From Streptomyces spiroverticillatus (GTDB lineage: Bacteria > Actinomycetota > Actinomycetes > Streptomycetales > Streptomycetaceae), in NCBI GenBank assembly GCA_014650415.1, contig BMUX01000017.1:1-64000 (forward strand): DNA of 64,000 nucleotides, given 5' to 3'. Numbering within the stretch: position 1 is the stretch's first letter; the number at the start of each line of letters is the position of its first letter. The notes under the pieces are model-generated. The model did no database searches, had not been told where the DNA came from, and saw only the letters and a list, made by a program, of their open reading frames with translations. This document shows positions 53,440 through 61,557 of the stretch, piece by piece. The translations under genes were made by a program, and so were the position numbers.

Positions 53440-54171
53440 TCACTTGATGTCGCTCTGCTTCGGTACGACCACGCCGAACCGGTCCTGGATCGTGGCCAGC
53501 GCGGCCTCGTGGACCTGCTTGGCCGGGATGCCGTTGGGGTTGCCGTTGACCGGCAGCGGCCGGGTCGCGGAGGCGTCGCCCACCACGGTCGGGTTGTAGC
53601 CGTTGTAGACGGCGCCCTCGGTGGTGAACAGGGTGCACATGTGCGTCATGAAGCCGGCGATGATGACGTTCTTGCGGCCGGTCTTCTTGAGTTCCTTGTC
53701 GAGCTTGGTGTCGTGGAAGCCGTTGGGGACGGCCTTCTCGACAACAGCCTCGCCCTTGGCGGGCTTGAGGGCCGGAATGATCTGCCCGGCCTTCGACTTG
53801 AGGTCGTAGCCCTTCTCCACGATGTGGATGACGGGCGTGTGAGCCTTGCGGGCGCGCTCCAGGAGGGCCTTGGTGCTGTTCACCGCCTCCTTCCAGCCGG
53901 TGAGCTCCATGGTGCCGCCGGTGTAGACGTTCTGGTAGTCGACCAGGACCAGCGCGGAGTTGGACAGCGTGCCCGGGGTCTCGTCGAGCTTCATCAGCTG
54001 ACGGAGCGTCGTGGTGTTCTTCGCGACGTTCTCACCGGTGGTGGGCGTCGCGGCCGGCGACGGCTTCTTGTCCGTGGCGGTGGCGGCCTGGGAGGCCCCG
54101 CCGCACGCGGTCACGGAGACGGCGAGCAGGGCGGTGGCGCCCAGGGCGACGAGGGTGCGCAGCGGCTTCAT
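53440..54171 (-). CDS. Isochorismatase-family cysteine hydrolase, lipoprotein form
   Basis: A 243-residue protein. The signal peptide ends at a lipobox with Cys23 (SVTACGG), then a Thr/Ala/Pro linker (about 27-52) leads to a complete isochorismatase-like hydrolase domain. The triad is present: D78 in LVLVDYQN, K146 and C179 in GFMTHMC. It is about half identical to the cytoplasmic paralogue encoded just upstream, so it looks like a duplicate that gained a lipoprotein leader. An isochorismatase-fold enzyme anchored outside the membrane is unusual. The ATG overlaps the upstream stop (TGATG) and follows AAGGAG, so the two are coupled. The substrate is unknown. Confidence 0.88.
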   Translation of the reverse strand: MKPLRTLVALGATALLAVSVTACGGASQAATATDKKPSPAATPTTGENVAKNTTTLRQLMKLDETPGTLSNSALVLVDYQNVYTGGTMELTGWKEAVNSTKALLERARKAHTPVIHIVEKGYDLKSKAGQIIPALKPAKGEAVVEKAVPNGFHDTKLDKELKKTGRKNVIIAGFMTHMCTLFTTEGAVYNGYNPTVVGDASATRPLPVNGNPNGIPAKQVHEAALATIQDRFGVVVPKQSDIK

Positions 54172-54755
54172 CAGACGATCTCCTTCTGGGAGGCGACGAC
54201 GACCCCGTACAGGTCGGCGATGGTGGCGAGGGCGCCCTGGTGCACCTGCTCGGCCGGGACGTCGGTGCCCGCGACGGGCAACGAGCGGGTCGCGGTGGCG
54301 TCGGCGGCGACCGTGGGACGGTTGCCGTTGAGGAACGCGCCCTGGGCGGTGAACGCGACGCACATGTGCGTCATCCAGCCCGCGATGACGACGTCCTGGC
54401 CCTCTTCGAGGTGGCTCGCCAGGTCGGTGCCGACGAACGCGTTCGGGACCTGCTTGACGATGACCGGCTCACCGTCGACGGGGGCGACCTTCGGGTGGAT
54501 CTGACCGATCTCGACCCGGATGTCGTACGGGGTGCCCTCGCCGCCGTCGTTGATGACGTGCACGACCTTCGTGCCTGCCGCACGGGCTCGGGCCAGAAGC
54601 TGCGCGCCGGCTTCGAGCGACTCCTCCCAGCCGTCGAGCTCCATCACGCCCTGGGTGTAGGTGTTCTGGAAGTCGATCAGGACGAGGGTCGACTCGGCCA
54701 GCTTCGCGGGTGCCTGGTCGAAGCCGTTCAGCTCGCGCAGCGTGGTCCTGGACAT
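54171..54755 (-). CDS. Isochorismatase-family cysteine hydrolase, cytoplasmic
   Basis: A 194-residue single-domain hydrolase with the triad D28 (LVLIDFQN), K101 (VIVKQVP) and C132 (GWMTHMC). The MTHMC context, with the preceding cis-peptide segment IAGW, is typical of the family that cleaves amide or ester bonds (nicotinamidases, N-carbamoyl and isochorismate hydrolases). The start at ATG 54755 has an AGGCGG element upstream. It is the first gene of the operon with the lipoprotein paralogue and is divergent from the GlxA-type regulator at 54933 (177-bp gap), the usual arrangement for such a pair. Confidence 0.9.
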   Translation of the reverse strand: MSRTTLRELNGFDQAPAKLAESTLVLIDFQNTYTQGVMELDGWEESLEAGAQLLARARAAGTKVVHVINDGGEGTPYDIRVEIGQIHPKVAPVDGEPVIVKQVPNAFVGTDLASHLEEGQDVVIAGWMTHMCVAFTAQGAFLNGNRPTVAADATATRSLPVAGTDVPAEQVHQGALATIADLYGVVVASQKEIV

Positions 54756-54932
54756 GGGTGTACCGCCTTTGAATCGTGAAGGAGAAGCACAGCCCGCAGC
54801 CGGTTCGTGCAGGTCCGGGGCTGTGACCACAACGCTATGAGCTCAACCCGATGTCAACAATGACGTCTAACATGCAGATACCGACCTGCGGTCATCCCGC
54901 ACGGCGGTATCGAGCGCACCAGGAGGAGAAGC

Positions 54933-55931
54933 ATGGCGGACACCGCGAGACGGCTCATCGTGATCGTGGTCTTCGAGGGAGTGGACCTCCTCGACGTCAC
55001 CGGGCCGCCGGAGGTCTTCGCCCTGTCCCGCCGCGAGACGGCAGAGGCCGCCGGGTACCACGTGGTCCTCGCCGCCGAGACCATGGACCCGGTCACCACC
55101 GGCGCCGGTGTCCGCGTCCTGCCCGACCTCACCTTCGACGAGGCCGCCGCCCGCAGCATCGACACGCTCATCGTGCCGGGCGCGGTGGAGGTCGACGCCG
55201 AAGGCCGCGTCCACCCCCTCGTCGACCCCGACCTGGTGGGCCGGGTCAAGCAACTCGCCGCGCGCACGCACCGGATCACCTCCGTCTGCGTCGGCGCGCA
55301 CCTGCTCGCCGCCGCCGGGCTGCTCGACGGCAAACGGGCCACCACGCACTGGTCGACCGCGCAGCAACTGGCCGCCGACCACCCGGCGGTGGAGGTCGAC
55401 GCCGACCCGATCTTCATCCGCGAGGGCAATGTCTGGACCGGTGCCGGAATCAGCGCCTGCCTCGACCTCTCCCTCGCGTTGATCGCCGACGACCTCGGCG
55501 AGGCCGTCGCGCTGCGGGTGGCCCGCCAGCTCGTGATGTACCTCAAACGCCCCAGCGGCCAGAGCCAGTTCAGCGTCCCGCTGGAGCAGGTCTCCACCAC
55601 CCGGCGCATCGAGGACCTGCGCCACCACATCCTGCGCCACATCGCCGAGCCGCTCACCGTCATGGACCTCGCCGAGTACGCCCATGTCAGCGACCGGCAC
55701 CTGACCCGCGTGTTCAAGAGCGAACTGGGCATGACCCCGCACGCGTACATCGAATCGGTACGCGTCGAGAAGGCCCGCCACGAGCTGGAGTCCTCCGACG
55801 CCACGCTCGACCGCATCGCGACCCTGTGCGGCTTCGGCACGACCGACACGCTCGTACGGGCCTTCCGCCGCCGCCTGAACACGACCCCGACGGAGTACCG
55901 CCGCCGCTTCCGAGTGCCTCAGGTGTCCTGA
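54933..55931 (+). CDS. GlxA-family AraC-type regulator with DJ-1-like domain
   Basis: A 332-residue protein. The N-terminal DJ-1/PfpI-like domain (about 8-185) has Cys119 in SVCVGAHLLAAAGLLDG at the nucleophile elbow. A pair of AraC helix-turn-helix units occupies about 230-325 (MDLAEYAHVSDRHLTRVFKSELGMTPHAYIESVRV and LDRIATLCGFGTTDTLVRAFRRRL). The DJ-1 domain in this family senses ligands. The ATG at 54933 follows AGGAGGAG. It is divergent from the two isochorismatase-like hydrolases, which it probably regulates. Confidence 0.92.
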   Translation: MADTARRLIVIVVFEGVDLLDVTGPPEVFALSRRETAEAAGYHVVLAAETMDPVTTGAGVRVLPDLTFDEAAARSIDTLIVPGAVEVDAEGRVHPLVDPDLVGRVKQLAARTHRITSVCVGAHLLAAAGLLDGKRATTHWSTAQQLAADHPAVEVDADPIFIREGNVWTGAGISACLDLSLALIADDLGEAVALRVARQLVMYLKRPSGQSQFSVPLEQVSTTRRIEDLRHHILRHIAEPLTVMDLAEYAHVSDRHLTRVFKSELGMTPHAYIESVRVEKARHELESSDATLDRIATLCGFGTTDTLVRAFRRRLNTTPTEYRRRFRVPQVS

Positions 55932-55980
55932 CCAACTCACCCCCGACCACAGCCGCAACACCCGGTCGTACCCTTCGGCC

Positions 55981-56283
55981 ATGAAGAACTCGCAAGGCTC
56001 CCCACGCAACGCCCTTCGGGCCCTGGACCGAGCCCTCGGCGGTCAGACACCCCCGACGCGCATCCAGAGGTGGGTGGCCCGCCGACCCGTCGGCGCAGGT
56101 CTCGTCATGGCCGTCCTGTTCGGGCTCTTCTTCTTGCTGATCTCTCCCGAGGGAGAACCCGACAGCCCGCTCCTCGCAGGGCTGGGCGGCCTGGCGATGG
56201 GGGTCGTCTTCGGTCTCGTGGCGTTTCTGGAAAGGCTTCGCCAGCGGAGCCTGGACATCGGGCAGCAGCAGGCCGTCAACTGA
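55981..56283 (+). CDS. Small two-span membrane protein
   Basis: A 100-residue protein with two membrane spans (about 37-57 and 64-86), a basic N-terminus and a short C-terminal helix (RLRQRSLDIGQQQ). It begins 49 bp after the GlxA-type gene on the same strand and ends 28 bp before the convergent DJ-1 gene. I do not recognise a family, but the composition and hydrophobic pattern support a real gene. Confidence 0.6.
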   Translation: MKNSQGSPRNALRALDRALGGQTPPTRIQRWVARRPVGAGLVMAVLFGLFFLLISPEGEPDSPLLAGLGGLAMGVVFGLVAFLERLRQRSLDIGQQQAVN

Positions 56284-56311
56284 CGTTCCAGCGTCTGCCC
56301 CGGCCGGTGCT

Positions 56312-56935
56312 TCAGGCGAGCGCCGGGGCCGGAGCGGGCAGGTAGGGGGAGATGTTGCGCCAGGCGCGGGCGACGTACTCCTCCTTCTCGCCGACCGGGG
56401 CGACGTAGTGCAGTGCACCCTCGGCGGCCTCCTGGCCGCGGAGGCGGGCGATGAGCCAGGCGGCCAGGTAGGGCGAGGCGAGGCAGCCGCCCGCGGTGGC
56501 GATGCGCTCCGTGGCGTAGAAGGGCTGGTTGAGGACCTCGATCCCGGCGGCGACGACCCACGGCCGGGTGGTGAGGTCGGTGCAGGCGGGGACGGAGTCG
56601 AGCAGCCCGAGCCGGGCCAGCACGAGCGCGCCCGAGCACTGTGCAGCGATGAGCTGGCGCGAAGGGTCCAGGCCCCGCAGGACGTTCATGATCTCCGGGT
56701 CCTCGGTGACCTCGCGGGTGGCGATACCGCTGCCGACGATGACGGCGTCGGCGGCGCAGGCCTCCTCGAGGGTGGACATCTGCTCGACGACCACGCCGTT
56801 CATGGAGGTCACCTTGGGGGTGGGGGTGGCGAGGGTGACGCGCCAGCCGTCGGCCTTGATGCGGTTGAGCACGCCGAGCGCGATCAGGGAGTCGAGCTCG
56901 TTGTAGCCCTCGAAGGTGAGGATGGCGATGTGCAC
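56312..56935 (-). CDS. DJ-1/PfpI-family protein
   Basis: A 207-residue single-domain protein with the nucleophile elbow IAAQCSGALVLARLGLL, Cys at position 100, and Glu11-type residues near the N-terminus (FEGYNELDS). Members include isonitrile hydratase, glutamine amidotransferase-like proteins and redox chaperones. Its sequence around the Cys resembles that of the GlxA regulator's sensor domain nearby. It is divergent from the MocR-type regulator gene. A role in hydrolysis of a small nitrogenous compound, possibly alongside the isochorismatase-like enzymes, is an inference from neighbourhood. Confidence 0.85.
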   Translation of the reverse strand: MHIAILTFEGYNELDSLIALGVLNRIKADGWRVTLATPTPKVTSMNGVVVEQMSTLEEACAADAVIVGSGIATREVTEDPEIMNVLRGLDPSRQLIAAQCSGALVLARLGLLDSVPACTDLTTRPWVVAAGIEVLNQPFYATERIATAGGCLASPYLAAWLIARLRGQEAAEGALHYVAPVGEKEEYVARAWRNISPYLPAPAPALA

Positions 56936-57005
56936 GGCGGAAGTCCCTTCCGTACGTAGGTGGCGGGATTCGACGGTAGGGATCCGTACGCAGGACAGTC
57001 AAAGA

Positions 57006-57022
57006 ATTGTCATGGATACAAT
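57006..57022. promoter_or_regulatory. ATTGT-N7-ACAAT inverted repeat with a -10 box for the MocR gene
   Basis: ATTGT (57006-57010) and ACAAT (57018-57022) form an inverted repeat in the divergent gap between the DJ-1 and MocR genes. The right arm sits in TACAAT (57017-57022), a good -10 hexamer placed 8 bp before the MocR ATG at 57030, so transcription may start at the ATG. On the other strand TTGACT (57002-56997) could be a -35 for the DJ-1 gene. A MocR dimer bound here would affect both genes. Confidence 0.45.
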
Positions 57023-57029
57023 CCGGTGC

Positions 57030-58367
57030 ATGGCAGCCCCGCGCTACAAGAAGCTCGTCGACGCCCTCGCCTCCGACATCCGGACCGGGCACCTCGCCCC
57101 GGGCCTGCGGCTGCCGACCCACCGCGCGCTCGCCGCCCGCGAGGGCATCGCCGTGGTGACCGCGACCCGGGTGTACGCCGAGCTGGAGGCGATGGGCCTG
57201 GTGAGCCGGGAGCAGGGGCGCGGCACGTTCGTCCGCGAACTCGCCGTCCCCGCAGGTCACGGCATCGACCAGCAGGCCGTCGCCACCGACGCGGTCGACC
57301 TCAACTTCAACTGCCCGTCGCTGCCCGGTCAGGCCGACCTCCTGCGGCAGGCCCTGCGGGAACTGGCCACCTCCGGCGACCTCGACTCCCTCCTGCGCTA
57401 CCAACCGCACCGCGGCCGCCCCCAGGACCGCGCCTCGGTCGCCCGCCACCTCACCCGCCGGGGAATCACCGCCGACGCGGAGGACGTCCTCATCACCAGT
57501 GGCGCCCAGCACGGCCTGACCATCACCCTCATGGCCACCCTGAACCCCGGCGACGTCGTCGCGGTCGACGCCCTCACCTACCCGGGCTTCAAGGTCCTCG
57601 CCCACGCCCTCCACCTCGACCTGGCACCCGTCCCCACCACACCCGAAGGCCCGGACCTCGACGCCCTGGAACAGCTCTGCGCGACCCGCCCGGTCCGAGC
57701 GATCTACACCATGCCCACCCTCCACAACCCCCTGGGCTGGGTCATGCCCGCAGCCGACCGCACCCGCCTGACCGGAATCGCCCGGCGGCACGGCGCACTC
57801 CTCCTCGAAGACGCCTCGTACGCCTACCTCGCCGAGGCGCCCCCACCCCCGCTGGCCGCCACCGCCCCCGACATCACCGTCTACGTATCAGGACTCTCCA
57901 AGAGCATCGCCACCGGCCTGCGGGTCGGCTTCGTCCTGGCCCCGCCGCCCCTGGTGTCCCCGCTCGAACGCGCCGTCCGGGCGACCACCTGGAACACCCC
58001 CGCCCTCACCACCGCCCTCGCCTGCCGCTGGCTCGACGACGGCACGGCGGACCAACTGGAGGCACAGAAGCGGGCCGACGCCACGACCCGCCAGGCCATC
58101 GCCCGCCAGGAACTGGCCGGCCTCCCCCTTGTCGGCCACCCCTCCTCCTACTTCACCTGGCTGCCGCTCCCCGACGACGCCCGCGCCGACCGCCTCACCG
58201 CCACCCTCGCCCGCCGCAACATCTCGGTCACCACGGCGGAACCCTTCGCCACGTCGGCAAACCCCCCACAGGCCCTCCGCCTCGCCCTGGGCTCGACCGA
58301 CCTGGACACCCTCCGCTCGACGCTGCGCACCGTGCGCCAGGTCGCCGCCGAGGACGCCTGCGCCTGA
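57030..58367 (+). CDS. MocR/PdxR-type regulator (GntR DNA-binding plus aminotransferase-like domain)
   Basis: From ATG 57030 it is 445 residues. A winged-helix GntR domain (about 1-75; LRLPTHRALAAREGIAVVTATRVYAELEAMGLVSREQGRGTFV) is followed by a fold-type I aminotransferase-like domain with the PLP lysine K291 in GLSKSIATGLRVGF. The MocR family uses PLP or aminated ligands as effectors. No Shine-Dalgarno precedes 57030, but TACAAT does, so a leaderless mRNA is likely; ATG 57012 in the same frame adds only six residues. It is divergent from the DJ-1 gene, its probable target. Confidence 0.9.
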   Translation: MAAPRYKKLVDALASDIRTGHLAPGLRLPTHRALAAREGIAVVTATRVYAELEAMGLVSREQGRGTFVRELAVPAGHGIDQQAVATDAVDLNFNCPSLPGQADLLRQALRELATSGDLDSLLRYQPHRGRPQDRASVARHLTRRGITADAEDVLITSGAQHGLTITLMATLNPGDVVAVDALTYPGFKVLAHALHLDLAPVPTTPEGPDLDALEQLCATRPVRAIYTMPTLHNPLGWVMPAADRTRLTGIARRHGALLLEDASYAYLAEAPPPPLAATAPDITVYVSGLSKSIATGLRVGFVLAPPPLVSPLERAVRATTWNTPALTTALACRWLDDGTADQLEAQKRADATTRQAIARQELAGLPLVGHPSSYFTWLPLPDDARADRLTATLARRNISVTTAEPFATSANPPQALRLALGSTDLDTLRSTLRTVRQVAAEDACA

Positions 58368-58424
58368 GTGCCGGCCGGCGGCCCCGATGCGGGCAAAGGC
58401 CTCCGAGCAGGCTAGTTTGCTCGG

Positions 58425-58865
58425 ATGAGTCTCCTTGATGATGTGGGCGAGCGCGACAACTGGCGCTGCTGGGTGTGCGATGAACCGGTCGACCCCGACG
58501 AGTCGGTGAACGACGACCGCGGACCCAGCGTCGACAGCCGGACCACCGACCGGAAGGCCAAGGTCGCCGAGCGCCTCGCGCACCGCGCGTGCAACTCCCG
58601 CAAGGGCGCGGTGAAGGTGGTCATCGAGTGGCCGGAGCACCTGCACGTTTACGAACCCGCGCCGCTGCTCACCGTCGCCGGACGGCTGGAGCGCAAGGGG
58701 GGCCGCGAGATGGTGGGCCGCTGCCCGACCGAGCGGGACGCCCAGGAGGCGGCGGACTGGCTGGTGGACCGGCTCTCCCGGCTGGTCCCGGGGCTGCAGC
58801 TGACCGCCGGCGTCGAGCCGGGCGGCGGCCAGTTCCTCGTCGTCCTGGCCACCGGCCGCCGCTGA
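58425..58865 (+). CDS. HNH-like zinc-finger protein
   Basis: A 146-residue protein. C15-WVC18 and H53-RAC56-NSRKG resemble the zinc and HNH finger (C-x2-C ... H-x2-C-N-x2-KG) of HNH endonucleases, but between them the catalytic His-bearing strand (usually D-H-I/V) is not evident; the corresponding part reads NDDRGPSVDSRTTDRKAKVAERL. The C-terminal half is a mixed alpha/beta region. It may be a nuclease or a non-catalytic zinc protein. The start lacks an RBS; a TAGTTT six bases upstream suggests a leaderless mRNA. It stands alone, with no phage or restriction genes nearby. Confidence 0.7.
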   Translation: MSLLDDVGERDNWRCWVCDEPVDPDESVNDDRGPSVDSRTTDRKAKVAERLAHRACNSRKGAVKVVIEWPEHLHVYEPAPLLTVAGRLERKGGREMVGRCPTERDAQEAADWLVDRLSRLVPGLQLTAGVEPGGGQFLVVLATGRR

Positions 58866-58977
58866 CCCGACCTGACCCGACCTGCGAGGTTCGCCGCGTC
58901 GCGGAGCGTCCGACTCCGTATGCGTGGCCACGTACGGGCGGCGAATTGACCGGCCGACGCCGGGTACTGGGCCTCCC

Positions 58978-59649
58978 ATGCAGCGAAATCTCTTCGATCC
59001 CGAGAACCTCATCCAGCCCGCGTCGGCCCCCGGCCTCACGCAGGAGAACGCCATGGCGGTGCGGTACGCCGTCAAGGGCGAGGCGCGCGCCCGGCAGGGC
59101 ACGATGGTCGCCTGGCGCGGGGCCCTGGAGTTCGAGCGCCAGGGCCAGGGCGTCGGCAACTTCCTCAAGCGCGCCGTGACCGGCGAGGGCCTGGCCCTCA
59201 TGACGGTCAAGGGCGAGGGCGAGGCGTGGTTCGCGTCCGACGCGGCGCACTGCTTCCTCGTCGACGTCGACGACAACCACGGCCTGACCGTCAACGGCAA
59301 GAACATCCTGTGCTTCGACGCCTCCCTCGACTACGACATCACCACCGTCAAGGGCGCCGGAATGGCCGGCGGCGGGCTGTTCAACTGCACGTTCAAGGGC
59401 ACCGGCCGACTGGCCCTGACCAGTGCGGGCACCCCGCTGGTGCTGCCGGTGTCGCCGCAGGCACCGGTGTACGTGGACACGGACGCCGTCGTCGCCTGGA
59501 CCCCGCAGCTCAGCACCTCGCTGCACCGCTCGCAGAGCATCGGGTCCATGGTCAAGGGCGGCTCCGGCGAAGCCGTACAGCTGAAGCTGGAGGGGGAGGG
59601 CGTCGTGGTGGTCAACCCCGGCGAGCCCAAGCCCGCTCCGGCGTCCTGA
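58978..59649 (+). CDS. AIM24-family protein
   Basis: A 223-residue all-beta protein of the AIM24/DUF124 family, marked by the RQGTMVAWRGALEFERQGQGVGNFLKRAVTGEGLALMTVKGEGEAWFA stretch and later VNGKNILCFDASLDYDI. Gly-rich turns recur every ten to twelve residues, in line with the trimeric beta-helix/double-barrel structures of this family. The bacterial function is unknown. The ATG at 58978 has only a weak upstream purine tract. It is followed by a strong terminator at 59683. Confidence 0.85.
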   Translation: MQRNLFDPENLIQPASAPGLTQENAMAVRYAVKGEARARQGTMVAWRGALEFERQGQGVGNFLKRAVTGEGLALMTVKGEGEAWFASDAAHCFLVDVDDNHGLTVNGKNILCFDASLDYDITTVKGAGMAGGGLFNCTFKGTGRLALTSAGTPLVLPVSPQAPVYVDTDAVVAWTPQLSTSLHRSQSIGSMVKGGSGEAVQLKLEGEGVVVVNPGEPKPAPAS

Positions 59650-59682
59650 CGTCCTGGCGTCCGGTACGCACACCACGCGTCC

Positions 59683-59717
59683 CGAGGGGGTCCACCGGTC
59701 ACCGGTGGGCCCCCTCG
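59683..59717 (+). terminator. Hairpin terminator after the AIM24 gene
   Basis: CGAGGGGGTCCACCGG pairs with CCGGTGGGCCCCCTCG across a three-base loop with a single G-T mismatch. It lies 34 bp after the AIM24 stop and 80 bp before the CotH gene, and would end the AIM24 transcript. Confidence 0.75.
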
Positions 59718-59796
59718 GCGCGTCCGGGGCCGGTTCTGGCCCTGGCGGGCACGGGGTGCCCGGAGTAGAGAGGGAGGTTCACCCAGGGAGGCCGGG

Positions 59797-61557
59797 ATGG
59801 ACAGGACCATCGGCAAGGGCACGTTCCGGGACGCGTTCAAGAACCAGACCGTCGCGATCACCGCACTGCCACCGGGCACGGTGCACCGGCTCGCCCGGCA
59901 GGCCAACGCCACGGCAGGCCCGGCCGATGCCGCACTGCGGACGAAGGCCGAGTTCAGTGCCCTGTACGATCTGCTGCTCGCCGAGCAGGCAGGGCAGGGG
60001 GACGTACCCGGTGCCCCGACGGACGGCAGCCTCCTGCTGCGCGACGGGGACGGCCGTCCCACCGCGATCGGCCGGATCGTCGACGAACTCCTCAACGCGG
60101 CGCAGAACAAAACGGAGTTCTTCGCTCAGGACATGTATCAGGTCAAGGTCACCGGCTGGCCGCCCGGCGTCCTCACCGCCGACGACGTGATGGTGGCGCC
60201 CCAGGGCGCCCGGCTGACCCTCGCGAGGGCCGACGCCCCGGACGACACACTGCTCGCGACCTCGTCCTTCTCGATGGTCAACAGCGGCAACCTCACGGCC
60301 CACGCCCCCAAACGCTCCTGGAAGATCGACTTCGAGGTCGGCGACAGCGAGGACCGGCTGTACGGCATGGAGCGGGTCAACCTCAAGGCGATGTACAACG
60401 ACCCGTCGCAGATGCGCGAGGCCGTCGCCTGGCGGCTGCTGGAGCGCGCGGGGATCCCGGCCGCGCAGCACACGTACGCGACCTTCTCGATCAACGACCG
60501 CTACATGGGGCTCTTCTCGGTCATCGAGCAGGTCGACAAGAAGTTCCTGAAGGACCACTTCGGCAAGAACTCCGAGGGCAACCTCTACAAGGCGTACTGC
60601 GGCGACGTCGGCTGCGCGACCCTGGAGCACCGCTCCACCGCGGACGGCTCCGACACCGGCAGGCAGTACTTCACCGAGGGCAGCGCGGAGGACGACCGTA
60701 CGTACCGCCTCAAGACCAACGAGGACAACCCCGCCACCAGCACCTACGACGACCTCGCCACTCTCGTCCGCACCGTCAACGGCATCCAACTGCCCGGCGG
60801 CGACGGCAAGTTCGCGACGGACGCCTTCCGTGAGTCGGTCGAGCGGGTCCTCAACGTACCGGCCTTCCTGCGCTGGGCGGGCGCCAACGTCCTCCTCGGC
60901 AGCTGGGACAACTACTTCGCGACCCCGTCGAACTACTACCTCTACAACTCCGGCAGGCTCGGCGACGCCACCGGCTTCATGGCCCGCCCGTACTTCACGT
61001 TCATCCCCTGGGACTACGACAACAGCTCGGGCATCGACTTCTTCTCCACCCCGTGGCAGTACACAGACCTCCTCGACTGGCCCGCGATGAGCCGCAACTA
61101 CTGCCGCATCACCAAGGCGCCGCACGAGACGTCACACCTGCCGCTGTTCACCAACCTGCTGCGGCACCACGACTTCTGCCAGTACTACCTCGACCACCTC
61201 GAATTCCTGCTGGACACGGAGTTCGGCCCCGAGAAGGTAGCCGAGCTGATCGGCGCGGAGGGTTCCGGACGCACCGACGGACTCTGGCAGCTGATCTCGC
61301 CCGCCGCGTACGGCGAGTCCACCAGCCCGCACGGACAGCCCTTCACCGGGCGGCAGTTCACCAACGACGAGGTGTACCGCGCCGGGTTCCGCCAGTGGGA
61401 GCTGAGCCGGGGATCGCAGTTCACGTACGGGATCTTCCACTACACGCGCATGCGCTACGACCACGCCCGCCAGCAGCTCGCCGAGCTGCGCAAGACCTAT
61501 CCCAACGGCGCCAGCGGGGCACAGTTCCCCGGCGCGATGGAGGTACTGCCCTCATGA
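59797..61557 (+). CDS. CotH-family protein kinase
   Basis: A 586-residue protein with the CotH kinase-like fold. Landmarks: HAPKRSWKIDFEVGD, MERVNLKAMYNDPSQMREAVAWRLLERAGIPA, GLFSVIEQVDKKFL, the catalytic-loop-like GSWDNYFATPSNYYLY (D371) and the metal-binding FIPWDYDNS (D406/D408). CotH of Bacillus is a secreted or spore-coat kinase that phosphorylates Ser-rich, Lys/Arg-rich coat proteins. No signal peptide is visible here, so this one is probably cytoplasmic. ATG 59797 follows GGGAGG. Its stop overlaps the start of the next gene by 4 bp (ATGA), so the two products are likely functionally linked. Confidence 0.88.
   Translation: MDRTIGKGTFRDAFKNQTVAITALPPGTVHRLARQANATAGPADAALRTKAEFSALYDLLLAEQAGQGDVPGAPTDGSLLLRDGDGRPTAIGRIVDELLNAAQNKTEFFAQDMYQVKVTGWPPGVLTADDVMVAPQGARLTLARADAPDDTLLATSSFSMVNSGNLTAHAPKRSWKIDFEVGDSEDRLYGMERVNLKAMYNDPSQMREAVAWRLLERAGIPAAQHTYATFSINDRYMGLFSVIEQVDKKFLKDHFGKNSEGNLYKAYCGDVGCATLEHRSTADGSDTGRQYFTEGSAEDDRTYRLKTNEDNPATSTYDDLATLVRTVNGIQLPGGDGKFATDAFRESVERVLNVPAFLRWAGANVLLGSWDNYFATPSNYYLYNSGRLGDATGFMARPYFTFIPWDYDNSSGIDFFSTPWQYTDLLDWPAMSRNYCRITKAPHETSHLPLFTNLLRHHDFCQYYLDHLEFLLDTEFGPEKVAELIGAEGSGRTDGLWQLISPAAYGESTSPHGQPFTGRQFTNDEVYRAGFRQWELSRGSQFTYGIFHYTRMRYDHARQQLAELRKTYPNGASGAQFPGAMEVLPS

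Noticed and set aside
58425..58865. HNH gene as a homing endonuclease or phage remnant
   Set aside because: No intron, phage or integrase genes are nearby, base composition matches the neighbours, and the catalytic strand is not convincing.
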